Source: Mycolicibacterium fortuitum subsp. fortuitum (GTDB lineage Bacteria; Actinomycetota; Actinomycetes; Mycobacteriales; Mycobacteriaceae). From it: a stretch of DNA of 64,000 nt. The notes beneath the pieces are model-generated. The model did no database searches, was not told the origin of the DNA, and was given only the letters and a program-made list of their open reading frames with translations. This document shows, in pieces, positions 1-9,672 of this stretch. The stretch lies in NCBI RefSeq assembly GCF_022179545.1, contig NZ_AP025518.1:1612001-1676000 (forward strand). Reading direction: 5' to 3'. Both the position numbers and the translations under genes were made by a program. Position 1 is the first letter of the stretch. Each line of letters begins with the position of its first letter.

Positions 1-711
1 CATCTCGTCCTCGCGGTCGGATGTCTCCAGCGCGGTCAGCTCAAGCCCCTTGTTCTTGGCGACCTGCTCGGCGACCTCGTCCTGGATGGTCACCAGCATC
101 CGCAGCGCCTGCGGGGTGAACTTGCCGTCGGCCAGCATCGCCAGCTTGTGACGCATCTTGCCGACGCCCTCGCGCAGGTCGGCCACGGCGCGCGCGGTGG
201 CTGCCGCGGGATTGTTGAGCTGGTGGGTCAGGCCCGCGGTGATGTTGCCGAGCGCCAGCAGCTTCTCGCGCTGACCGATGATCTGGCTCTGGCGCCGGCC
301 GCCGACCTTGTGTCCCTCCAGCAGGTGCACCGCCATCGGGAACTGCGACTGCATGAAACCCGCGAACGCATTCGCGTCCAGCACGAACACCCGCGACGGC
401 TTGGTCAGCCGCACCGACGCTTCGTAGATGTGTTCTTCACCGGGGATGTAGGCCGACCAGGCACCGAAGTAGACGCCGCGCATGGAGGTGCGGTTGGTCT
501 GGATGTCGACGCCAGCGGAGCGCTTCGACATCACCAGTTCGCCGTCGAGCATCACGTAGAAGCACGTGGCGGGGTCACCCTCGGTGACGATCGGGCCGGC
601 CGGGAACGTCTCGATGCTGCCGGCCTGACACAACGTGTCGAGTTGATCGTCGGACAGGTGCTCGAACAGGAACAGTGTTCTCAGTTCGTCCCGCACGCAG
701 GTCTCGCCCAT
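1..711 (-). CDS. Cyclic nucleotide-binding sensor histidine kinase (partial, N-terminal 237 residues)
   Basis: The 3' part of this minus-strand gene lies beyond position 1. The N-terminal ~150 residues form a CAP/CRP-type cyclic nucleotide-binding fold, with FLFEHLSDDQLDTLCQAG, then FPAGPIVTEGDPATCFYVMLDGEL. A dimerisation/phosphoacceptor-like helix follows at about residues 160-185 (KLLALGNITAGLTHQLNNPA), where H in THQLNNP is the expected phosphorylation site. The catalytic ATPase domain would be outside the window. The gene starts at an ATG (711-709) and lies 33 bp downstream of a receiver-domain fusion on the same strand, so the two probably form a kinase/response-regulator pair. The ligand (cAMP, cGMP or none) cannot be told from sequence. 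Confidence 0.85.
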   Translation of the reverse strand, partial: MGETCVRDELRTLFLFEHLSDDQLDTLCQAGSIETFPAGPIVTEGDPATCFYVMLDGELVMSKRSAGVDIQTNRTSMRGVYFGAWSAYIPGEEHIYEASVRLTKPSRVFVLDANAFAGFMQSQFPMAVHLLEGHKVGGRRQSQIIGQREKLLALGNITAGLTHQLNNPAAATARAVADLREGVGKMRHKLAMLADGKFTPQALRMLVTIQDEVAEQVAKNKGLELTALETSDREDEM

Positions 712-744
712 ATCCGTCCTCAACTCCTCAGGCCTCGCCGGCCA

Positions 745-2436
745 TCACGCTTCTGCCAGGTAGCGGTGTACGAGCATCACGGCCATCGACCCTTCGCCGA
801 CGGCGGCAGCCACCCGCTTGGCGGACTCGGCACGCACATCTCCTGCAACAAACACACCGGGCACACTTGTTTCCAGGTGATGGGGCGGGCGTTCGAGGGT
901 CCAGCCGCACACGTCGCGCAGGTCGGGGCCGGCGAGGATGAACCCGTGGTCGTCGCGGGCCACCACGCCGTCGAGCCACTCGGTGCGCGGGGTGGCGCCG
1001 ATGAAGCAGCACAGCCGCGTCGCACGCACCTCCTCGTGCTCGCCGGACTGCCGGTTCACCAACTCCAGGCCGACGAGGTGATCGTCCTCGCCGATGGCAT
1101 TGACCACCTCGGTGCAGGTACGCACGAAGATGTTGGGGGTCTGCTCGATCTGCTGGATCAGGTAGTACGACATCGACGCTTCCAGCGACGGGCCGCGCAC
1201 CAGCAGCGTCACTGACTTGGCCTCACGGGACATGAACATCGCGGCCTGCCCGGCCGAGTTGGCGCCGCCGACGATGTAGACGTCCTCGCCCTTGCATTCG
1301 GAGGCGTCCGACACCGAGGCGCCGTAGTACACACCGCGGCCGACATAGTTGTTCGGGTTGTCGGGATCGGCCCAACACCCCGGCACCGGGAGCTGGCGGT
1401 ACTCGACGCCGGTGGCCAGGATGACCGCCCGGGCGCCGATGGTCTCGCCGTCGGCGAAGGTGATGGTGCGGGCTGCGCCTGCGATGTCGAGGGCGACGGC
1501 TTCGCGGGTGGTGATCACCTCGGCGCCGAACCGCTCGGCCTGCCTGCGGGCCGAGGTGGCCAGCTCGGCTCCTGACACCCCGGTCGGGAAGCCGAGGTAG
1601 TTCTCGATCCGGGAACTGCGGCCGGCCTGCCCGCCCGTTGTGGTGCCCTCGATCAACACCGTCTTGAGGCCTTCGGAAGCGCCGTACACCGCAGCGGCCA
1701 GACCCGCCGGGCCGCCGCCGATCACGGCCAGGTCGTACATGGTCAGCGACGGGGTGGTCGACAATCCCAGCATGTCGGCGAGCTCGCCGTCGTTCGGTTC
1801 GACCAGCGTCTCGCCGCCCTCGGTGATCACCACCGGCAGCTGCAGGCCGTCCAGCCCGGCGGCATCGAGCAGCTGACGACCCATGGGTTCGTCGGTGGTG
1901 AATGCCCGGAACGTGTGCTGGTTGCGGGCCAGGAACTGGCGCACCTCCCAGGACCGCGAACTCCACTGGTGCCCGATCACCTTGGTGTGCGGGATGGCCC
2001 GGTCGCCGACCGCGTGCCAGGCCTCCAGCAGGCCGTCGACCACCGGGTACAGCTTCTCTTCCGGCGGATCCCACGGCTTGAGCAAATAGTGGTCCAGGTC
2101 GACGACATTGATGGCGTCGATGGCCGCGGTGGTGTCGGCGTACGCCGTCAACAGCACCCGCCGGGCCATCGGGTAGAGGTCCATCGCGGATTCGAGGAAT
2201 TCGATGCCGCTCATCTGCGGCATCCGGTAGTCGGCGACGAACACCGCGACGGTGTCGCCACGCAGCTTCAGTTCGTTGAGGGTCTCCAGGGCGTCCGGGC
2301 CGGATTCGGCGCGCACGATCCGGTACCGCTCGCCGTAGTGACGGCGTAGGTCCCGGGCAACTGCGCGGGACACCGCGGGATCGTCGTCGACGGTCAGGAT
2401 TACGGGTTTACGGGGCTGGGAGGCGGGGCCGGTCAT
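745..2436 (-). CDS. Receiver domain / glutaredoxin-like / thioredoxin reductase-like fusion flavoprotein
   Basis: 563 aa with three parts. Residues 10-130 are a CheY-like receiver (DDD at 17-19, probable phosphoacceptor Asp69, conserved Lys120). Residues ~150-215 look like a glutaredoxin/thioredoxin fold, but where a CxxC would sit the sequence reads SSRS (159-162). Residues ~234-563 resemble low-molecular-weight thioredoxin reductase: an FAD dinucleotide motif GGGPAG at 240-245, a second NAD(P)H motif near 389, and a C-terminal GDVR motif typical of the FAD site. The redox CxxC normally found just before the second nucleotide motif is absent; GASVSDASEC (372-381) occupies that place. FAD/NADPH binding therefore looks intact but disulfide chemistry is doubtful. 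It probably acts with the adjacent cyclic-nucleotide/histidine kinase as a redox-linked signalling pair. NCBI-style names call such proteins fused response regulator/thioredoxin-disulfide reductase. Confidence 0.85.
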   Translation of the reverse strand: MTGPASQPRKPVILTVDDDPAVSRAVARDLRRHYGERYRIVRAESGPDALETLNELKLRGDTVAVFVADYRMPQMSGIEFLESAMDLYPMARRVLLTAYADTTAAIDAINVVDLDHYLLKPWDPPEEKLYPVVDGLLEAWHAVGDRAIPHTKVIGHQWSSRSWEVRQFLARNQHTFRAFTTDEPMGRQLLDAAGLDGLQLPVVITEGGETLVEPNDGELADMLGLSTTPSLTMYDLAVIGGGPAGLAAAVYGASEGLKTVLIEGTTTGGQAGRSSRIENYLGFPTGVSGAELATSARRQAERFGAEVITTREAVALDIAGAARTITFADGETIGARAVILATGVEYRQLPVPGCWADPDNPNNYVGRGVYYGASVSDASECKGEDVYIVGGANSAGQAAMFMSREAKSVTLLVRGPSLEASMSYYLIQQIEQTPNIFVRTCTEVVNAIGEDDHLVGLELVNRQSGEHEEVRATRLCCFIGATPRTEWLDGVVARDDHGFILAGPDLRDVCGWTLERPPHHLETSVPGVFVAGDVRAESAKRVAAAVGEGSMAVMLVHRYLAEA

Positions 2437-2494
2437 CGCTGCTAATTATGCGCCCCGCCGCAGCGGCGCGTCGGCCGCCTCGGTGGCCTGTGGC

Positions 2495-2546
2495 TACGCG
2501 ACGCAACGACGCGAGCCAACGACGCGAGCCAACTACGCGAGGCAAC
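2495..2546. repeat. Four tandem 13-bp repeats
   Basis: Four head-to-tail 13-bp units: TACGCGACGCAAC, GACGCGAGCCAAC twice (identical), and TACGCGAGGCAAC. They lie between the divergent receiver/TrxR gene (starts 2436) and the B12 riboswitch (from about 2601). The position suggests binding sites or a slippage-prone spacer; no protein is known to me for this motif. Confidence 0.8.
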
Positions 2547-2600
2547 ACTGTGGGTGTCGGCCAATGAGTCAAAGGCCTGCGCCGGCACGGCATGTAAGAA

Positions 2601-2790
2601 TGTCGCCGGTAAGGCGATGACGACAGTGAGGAAGCCGGTGCGAATCCGGCGCGGTCCCGCCACTGTCATCGGGGAGTGACCCTCATCGGCCACGGCTCTC
2701 AAAGGGGCTGGAAGGCGAGGCGAACGGTGATCCGAAAGCCAGGAGACTCACGTCATCGCGTCCTGCGATCCGGGGCGGTGTACCCCGAGG
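2601..2790 (+). promoter_or_regulatory. Cobalamin (B12) riboswitch controlling the corrinoid uptake operon
   Basis: The conserved B12-box core is plainly present at 2631-2666, with GCCGGTG, AATCCGGC, then GGTCCCGCCACTGT. The downstream conserved segments GGAAGGCGAGGCGAA (2710-2724) and GCCAGGAGACTC (2738-2749) are in the right order and spacing. A short hairpin GGGG-CGGTGTA-CCCC (2772-2786) runs directly into a GAGGAAG Shine-Dalgarno-like sequence before the first gene, and there is no U-rich terminator. This points to control of translation by hiding the ribosome site when B12 is bound. A -10-like TAAGAAT (2595-2601) could place the transcript start near 2605. The aptamer class is highly confident; the mechanism is inferred. 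Confidence 0.93.
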
Positions 2791-2806
2791 AAGCTGATGC
2801 ACGCCC

Positions 2807-4009
2807 ATGCCCCGTGCGTTGTGGGTGGCACGTGCGCTGATGACGGCGCTGGTCACCATTGCGGTCGCCTCGGCGGCCGGTTGCTCGGCCGAGCACGCCA
2901 CCGTCACCGACGGCGCGCGTCCCGGTTGCATCACCGGCTTCGATCCGGCCGCCGACTACTTCCCGGACAAATCGACCCTGTCCGAGGCCACCAACTTCCG
3001 CCTCGAATACCACCGCAGCTACCAGATCCTGACCGTGCAGCGCCCCTACCTCGGCGGACAGCCGGTGTCGTATGTGCTGGTGCGCTGCGGCGCCCCGGCC
3101 CCCGAGCTGACCGGCGAACTCGCACACGCCCAGCAAATCACCGTCCCGGTACGCACTCTGTATTCGGGTTCCACCACCCATCTGGCGATGATCACCGAAC
3201 TCGGTCAGGCCGATGTGGTGACCGGGGTATCCAGTCCTGCCGAGGTTGCCGATCCGCAGATCCGTAGCCGCATCGATGCCGGCGCGATCGTCGGCTACGC
3301 CCCGGGCGGGCAGCTCAACATCGAGTCGGTGCTGCAGGCCGGCCCCGATGTGCTGGTCACCGAGGGCGTGGACGACCCCGGTTATCCGAAGTTGCGTGAG
3401 ACCGGAATCCCGGTGGTCGCCGACGCCGAATGGCTCGAGCCCACCCCGCTGGGCCGCGCCGAATGGATCAAAATGTTTGCGGCACTGACCAGTACCGAAC
3501 GCCAGGCCGAGCAGACCTACCGCCAGATCCGTGATGGCTACCACGCGCTGAGCGCCCGGGCCGCCGCGGCCAGATCGGTCGATGTCCTGGTGGGCGCCAT
3601 GTATTCGGGCAACTGGTCGATGCCCACCGGCGCCAGCTACCCGGGCCGGCTGGTCGCCGACGCCGGCGGGACCTACCCCTGGCTCAGCGACACCGGCGCG
3701 CAGAACCGGCAGCTGAACTTCGAATCGGTCTACGCCCGCGCCGGAAACGCACCACTGTGGCTGGTCACCGACAACTGGAACACCGTGAGCGACGCGGCAT
3801 CCCAAGACAGCCGCTACGGCGAGCTCACTGCCGTCCGCGATGGTCAGGTGTGGTCGGCCACGAAGGCCGTCGACCAGAACGGCCGCAACACCTACTGGGA
3901 GCGCGGAACGGCGCGGCCGGATCTTCTGCTCGGCGACCTGGTGGCCATCCTGCATCCCGAGCTGGCACCCGGCCACGACTTCGCGTTCTACCGCCAGGTC
4001 CCTCGGTGA
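2807..4009 (+). CDS. ABC transporter corrinoid/siderophore-type binding lipoprotein (BtuF-like)
   Basis: 400 aa. An N-terminal signal peptide ends in a lipobox (SAAGC, Cys26), so this is a lipoprotein on the outer face of the cytoplasmic membrane. The body is a class III periplasmic-binding-protein fold (TroA/FepB/BtuF type), seen in TEGVDDPGYPKLRETGIPVV and VLVGAMYSGNW. It is the first gene after a cobalamin riboswitch and overlaps the FecCD permease by GTGA (4006-4009), so corrinoid binding is the best guess. The fold alone would also fit ferric siderophores. The ATG at 2807 follows the GAGGAAG site by about 12 bases; the ATG at 2797 is out of frame. Confidence 0.87.
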   Translation: MPRALWVARALMTALVTIAVASAAGCSAEHATVTDGARPGCITGFDPAADYFPDKSTLSEATNFRLEYHRSYQILTVQRPYLGGQPVSYVLVRCGAPAPELTGELAHAQQITVPVRTLYSGSTTHLAMITELGQADVVTGVSSPAEVADPQIRSRIDAGAIVGYAPGGQLNIESVLQAGPDVLVTEGVDDPGYPKLRETGIPVVADAEWLEPTPLGRAEWIKMFAALTSTERQAEQTYRQIRDGYHALSARAAAARSVDVLVGAMYSGNWSMPTGASYPGRLVADAGGTYPWLSDTGAQNRQLNFESVYARAGNAPLWLVTDNWNTVSDAASQDSRYGELTAVRDGQVWSATKAVDQNGRNTYWERGTARPDLLLGDLVAILHPELAPGHDFAFYRQVPR

Positions 4010-5042
4010 GGGCCCGGACTCCGCTGGTTCTGACGGGCCTGGTCGTCGCGGTCGTTGTGCTGGTCCTGCTGAGCCTGGCGCTCGGCCCGGTCCGCGTGCC
4101 GCTCGCCGACACCGTGCGGGTACTGCTCGGCGCCGAGGCTTCCGACCCGCGCTGGCAGGTGATCGTGGCGAACATGCGACTACCCCGGGTGCTCACCGCG
4201 CTGGCCGCCGGGGCCGCGCTCGGAGTCGCCGGGCTACAACTGCAGACACTGTTCCGCAACACCCTCGCCGATCCCTACATCCTGGGGGTCAGTTCCGGTG
4301 CCAGCCTCGGCGTGGCGCTGGTGGTGCTGGTCGGCGGCAGCGCCGGCGCCGGGTTCAGCGCCGGGATGGCCGGGGTCGGCCGCGCCGGGTCGGTGGTCGC
4401 GGCCGCGCTGGGTGCCGCCGCGATGCTGACGCTGGTGCTGGCGCTATCGCGCTGGACGCGCTCGCCGGCCACCCTGCTGCTGATCGGGGTGATGCTGGGC
4501 GCAGCCAGCACCGCACTGGTGAGCCTTGCGATGGTCTATTCCGACCCGCAACGGGTGCAGCAATTTCTGCTGTGGGGACTGGGCAGTTTCGCCGGAACCG
4601 GCTGGGGCGACCTGCGACTGTTACTCCCTCTGGTCGGTGGCGGGCTGGCCACCGCTGCTCTGACGATCCGGCCGCTCAACGCGCTGCTGCTCGGTGAGAG
4701 CTACGCCGTGACCATGGGTATCAACGTCCGGCGAGCCCGGATGGTCACGGTCGGGTCGGCATCGGTGCTGGCGGGCGTGACGACGGCATTCTGCGGACCG
4801 ATCGCGTTCCTCGGCCTGGTGGTCCCACACCTGGCGCGCATCGCCGTCGGGACCTCCGACCACCGCGTGGTGGTACCCGCGGTGACGTTGCTGGGTGCCG
4901 TGGCCGCCCTGGCCTGCGGGATCGTCAGCCAGGTGCCGGGCAGCGATCTGGTGATTCCGGTCAACGCGGTCACGGCGCTGGTCGGGGCGCCGGTGGTGAT
5001 CACCGTGCTGCTGCGGGCCCGGCGAGGCTCGGGGATGCTGGC

Positions 5043-5046
<4 letters not shown>
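4006..5046 (+). CDS. FecCD-family ABC permease (BtuC-like)
   Basis: 346 aa starting at a GTG that overlaps the stop of the binding-protein gene. It is highly hydrophobic with about ten predicted membrane segments. Family signatures include RLPRVLTALAAGAALGVAGLQLQ near residue 60, NTLADPYILGVSSGASLG and, near the C-terminus, GPIAFLGLVVPHLAR, which contacts the ATPase. FecCD permeases import vitamin B12, haem or ferric siderophores. The upstream riboswitch favours a corrinoid. The next gene overlaps by ATGA (5043-5046), so permease and ATPase are translationally coupled. Confidence 0.9.
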
Positions 5047-6784
<1,738 letters not shown>

Positions 6785-6788
<4 letters not shown>

Positions 6789-7363
6789 CTGACACCACCG
6801 CTGAGATCGTCGCCGATCCGCCGATCGTCGACACCGAAGACCGTGGCCGCGAACAGGTGTGGCCGTTGCCCACCGATCAGGACAGCCTGCTGGATCTGCT
6901 GCACCTGTGCTTCGACGAGTACTGGGACGAGATCTGGTTCGGGATCATCATGCAGGGTGCCGCCTGGGAAGTGGCCGCGCCCAACGCACCACGCAAGATC
7001 GCGATGCTCGACGGTTATGCCACCATCGATTTCGGTCGCTGGCACTTCCACCTGTGCATCGGCAAGCACCGCGCCAGCGGCCGCGAGCTGGGCCAGATCC
7101 GCCGCTGCAGCCGCGCCGAGCTGTACCGCTCGATCGGCAAGGAAGGCAACCCGATGTCGTGGGGGGTGCGGCTCTACAACGGGCGCGACGAGCAGATGAT
7201 GACGGTGATGCTGCCCAACCCGTTCCTCACCAACGACCAGCAGATCCGCGACGAGCCCGAGTGGGGCCAGCTGGAACTGTGGGACAAGCTGCGCGACAAG
7301 TACCTCGGGCTGGGCCCAGACCCGTTGGACCGCAGCGGAAAACAGATCCGCTGCGGGGGCTGA
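6785..7363 (+). CDS. Conserved protein of unknown function in the B12 operon (DUF7676-like)
   Basis: 192 aa, soluble, with no signal peptide or membrane segment. The ATG at 6785 overlaps the stop of the ATPase-FhuF fusion (ATGA) and follows an AGAAGGGA ribosome site. The centre holds a striking metal- or cofactor-like run, WHFHLCIGKH (~80-89), then RRCSR, and the C-terminus reads GPDPLDRSGKQIRCGG. I recall similar proteins only as an uncharacterised family (DUF7676, low certainty). As the last gene of the riboswitch operon it may handle the imported corrinoid or support the Fe-S domain of its neighbour. No enzymatic function can be assigned. Confidence 0.75.
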
Positions 7364-7370
7364 TCACCGC

Positions 7371-9143
7371 TTAGCCGTTGTCCCCGTCGGCCGGCCAGGT
7401 GTTCGGAAGCATTGGACTGACAGCGCCACCGCCGAACTCGTCCCCGGCCAGCTTGGCAAGCCCGGCCGGTGGCGCGGTGCCCTCGCGCGGGGCGGAACCG
7501 GCGAAGCCGAGGCTTCCGGCGCCGCGGTCCGAGGGCATGGCCACCGGATCGGGCGCCAGGTCCTGATCCAGGTACATGTACTTGTGCCCGCGCCCGTGCA
7601 TCCCGACTTTCTCCCGGCGCCGGCGATGACGCGGTGCCGCAGCATCTTCCTCAGGCTCGGCCACATCAGCTTCGTCGGCGGCCGGCTTGGAGGCCGCCTT
7701 CTTGCGGGTTCTGCTCCCCGCCGCGCGACGGGCACCCATGTCCAAGCCGCCGACCATGTACCCGTAGGCGGGCATGGACACCGAAGGTGGGCCAGCCGGC
7801 GTCGGCGGCGGGGCAGGCGGCGGTGCGGGAGCTGGGGTAGGCGTCGGCGTCGGCGGCGGGGCCGGCGTGGGGGCCGGGGCAGGGGCCGGTGCAGAAGGCG
7901 ACGGCTGAGCCATTGTCAGGCCGGCTGACGGCGGCGCGGGCGAAGGCGGCGGCACCACGGCCTCCGTCGTCGCATGGTGCGCCAGCGCCCCGACTCCCAG
8001 GCCGCCGACCACTCCGACCGGGGCCAGCGCGGTCGTGGCGGCCAGCGCCGGCAGCAACACGGGGAGCAACGCCGTCTGGGTGATCGTGTAGTTGAGCAAC
8101 TGGATGGTGTTGCCGATCGTGGACCCGATGATCTCCACCATCACCAGGGGGATGACCACACCCAGGGCCTGGGGATTGAACAGCGCGGTGTACAGGACCG
8201 CGATCAGGTCGTCGATGATCACCTTGCTGGTGAACACGATATAGGACACCGGGTCCAGTGGCACCGAGAAGATATAGGCCAGGGTGGCGGGGTTGAGATA
8301 GCTCAACGGGTTGCCGGTCCAACCCAGCCACGACCCTGGCACCCCGATTGGTGGCAGCAGATTCGATCCGTTCTGCAGCCCGGCGAAGAAATCGGCCAGC
8401 GGATCCGGGATACCGGTGTAGCCGATCTTGTTGAAGAACTCCTGCAGCTCGACGTAGAGCGGATACTGGCTGCTGTCGGGATAAGGCGCTTGGGGGACAA
8501 AGCCTTCGAGCCACTTGGCGAAGTCGGTGAACCACTGCGGGGCCTCCGGCGCGGTTTCCGGGGCCGAGTCCGCACTGTCCAGCGTCTTGAGCATCGCGGG
8601 CTCTACCTTGAGCATCGGGGGCGCCGCCTCGAGCTGTGGCACCGAGGTCACCGAGGCGTCCGCCGTCGCCTCGTAGGTGGTCATCACCGCGGCGGCCTGT
8701 GCCCACATCCGCGCATAGTTGGCCTCGTTCAGCGCTATCGGAATGGTGTTGACACCAAAGAAATTCGTGCCCACCAGCACCGCGTGTGCGGCGTGGTTGG
8801 CGGCCAGCTCAGCCATGGTCGGCATGGCCGCCAGGGCGCTGGCATAGGCCCCGGCGGCGGTCTGCAGCGCGGCGGCCGTCGACGTGGCCTGGGCTTCGGC
8901 GCGTCGTAGCCACGCCAGATAGGGGCCGTTGGCGGCCACGTACGCCTCCGCGGATGGGCCCATCCAGATCTCGGACTGGACTGCGCCCAGTACTGCGGTC
9001 AGCTCTTCGGCGATGGAGTTGTAGTCCGCCGCCAATGTGGACCACGCTGCGGCGGAGGCCAGCAATGAGCCGGCGCCGGGGCCGGCGGACAACAAGGACG
9101 AATGGACCTCAGGCGGCGACGCCGCCCAGACCGGGGCAGGCAA
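7371..9143 (-). CDS. PPE-family protein, PPW-like C-terminus (PPE2-like), B12-riboswitch controlled
   Basis: 590 aa. The N-terminal PPE domain (~1-175) has the diagnostic Pro10-Pro11-Glu12 and a WxG turn at Trp60. A hydrophobic middle region follows, then a proline/alanine linker ([17 protein letters not shown]). A basic patch RHRRRREK is present near residue 500. The C-terminal block GSLGFAGSA...PMLPNTW matches the PPW subgroup. The start is a TTG at 9143; no closer ATG keeps the PPE motif. A cobalamin riboswitch lies directly upstream on the same strand. In M. tuberculosis PPE2 (Rv0256c) is likewise preceded by a B12 riboswitch. The gene converges on the B12 uptake operon with only 7 bp between stops. 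No PE partner gene is adjacent. Confidence 0.9.
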   Translation of the reverse strand: MPAPVWAASPPEVHSSLLSAGPGAGSLLASAAAWSTLAADYNSIAEELTAVLGAVQSEIWMGPSAEAYVAANGPYLAWLRRAEAQATSTAAALQTAAGAYASALAAMPTMAELAANHAAHAVLVGTNFFGVNTIPIALNEANYARMWAQAAAVMTTYEATADASVTSVPQLEAAPPMLKVEPAMLKTLDSADSAPETAPEAPQWFTDFAKWLEGFVPQAPYPDSSQYPLYVELQEFFNKIGYTGIPDPLADFFAGLQNGSNLLPPIGVPGSWLGWTGNPLSYLNPATLAYIFSVPLDPVSYIVFTSKVIIDDLIAVLYTALFNPQALGVVIPLVMVEIIGSTIGNTIQLLNYTITQTALLPVLLPALAATTALAPVGVVGGLGVGALAHHATTEAVVPPPSPAPPSAGLTMAQPSPSAPAPAPAPTPAPPPTPTPTPAPAPPPAPPPTPAGPPSVSMPAYGYMVGGLDMGARRAAGSRTRKKAASKPAADEADVAEPEEDAAAPRHRRRREKVGMHGRGHKYMYLDQDLAPDPVAMPSDRGAGSLGFAGSAPREGTAPPAGLAKLAGDEFGGGAVSPMLPNTWPADGDNG

Positions 9144-9160
9144 GGGGACCAGCTCTCTTC

Positions 9161-9345
9161 GGGGTACACCGCCCCGCGTCGAAGGATGCGACGATGTGAG
9201 TGTCCTGACTCTCGGATCAACGCTCGCCTCGCCTTCCAGCTCTGTTGAGAGCCGTGGCTGTTGAGGGTCGCTCCCCGATCACAGTGGCGGGACCGTGCCG
9301 GATTTACACCGGCTTCCTGCACCATCGTTGCCGTACCGGGGCATT
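9161..9345 (-). promoter_or_regulatory. Cobalamin (B12) riboswitch controlling the PPE gene
   Basis: Read on the minus strand, the core GAAGCCGGTG, AATCCGGC and GGTCCCGCCACTGT is followed by CACGGCTCTC, GGAAGGCGAGGCGA and GTCAGGACACTC. The transcript then reaches the hairpin GGGG-CGGTGTA-CCCC at 9175-9161, just before the TTG start of the PPE gene. The whole element, including that last hairpin, is clearly a paralogue of the riboswitch at 2601-2790. There is no poly-U terminator, so translational control is likely. Assignment to the cobalamin class is firm; ligand preference (adenosyl or aqua form) is not determined. Confidence 0.92.
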
Positions 9346-9659
9346 GTCGCATGTCACTGGAAGATGCAATAGCTGACGCGCGCGTCGCCCGATCGCCCAA
9401 CCGATCTGCCTTTGGAACGTTGTTGCGGGAGTTGACCTCCGGCCATGCCCGCCAACTTGAGTCGCTCATTGGGTGAACACCTGAGGCAACCGTGCCGACC
9501 AGCACACCCCGCTGGCGGGGACGTCACGGTGCGCCACGACGTCCTGTACGCGGGCGCGCGCCCGACCGGCCAGTGGCCATCGGGCCCGAACCCGCCTGAC
9601 TCAGCGTCCCGGTAGCCGAAGTCGGTTCGCTTCCTCGACGCTGAATCAGTCCTGCGCGA
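9346..9659. other. Intergenic region without a clear gene
   Basis: About 310 bp between the PPE riboswitch and the flotillin stop. It should hold the riboswitch promoter (a -10-like GACAATG read on the minus strand near 9343). There is a 14-bp perfect palindrome CGGGCGCGCGCCCG around 9553. A tandem 14-bp duplication touches the flotillin stop. A 41-codon plus-strand frame from 9351 has no ribosome site or recognisable family. Confidence 0.5.
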
Positions 9660-9672
9660 TCAGTCCTGCGCG
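9645..9672. repeat. 14-bp tandem duplication across the flotillin stop codon
   Basis: ATCAGTCCTGCGCG occurs twice head to tail (9645-9658 and 9659-9672). The second copy contains the stop and last codons of the flotillin gene (minus strand), so the end of the gene is repeated just downstream of its stop. Confidence 0.8.

Noticed and set aside
148..1215. 355-codon plus-strand frame opposite the histidine kinase and receiver/TrxR genes
   Set aside because: Antisense shadow in high-GC DNA; the composition is shuffled His/Arg/Gly and no family is recognisable, while the opposite strand encodes clear domains.
9351..9476. 41-codon plus-strand ORF upstream of the PPE riboswitch
   Set aside because: No ribosome-binding site or recognisable family, and it overlaps the likely riboswitch promoter.
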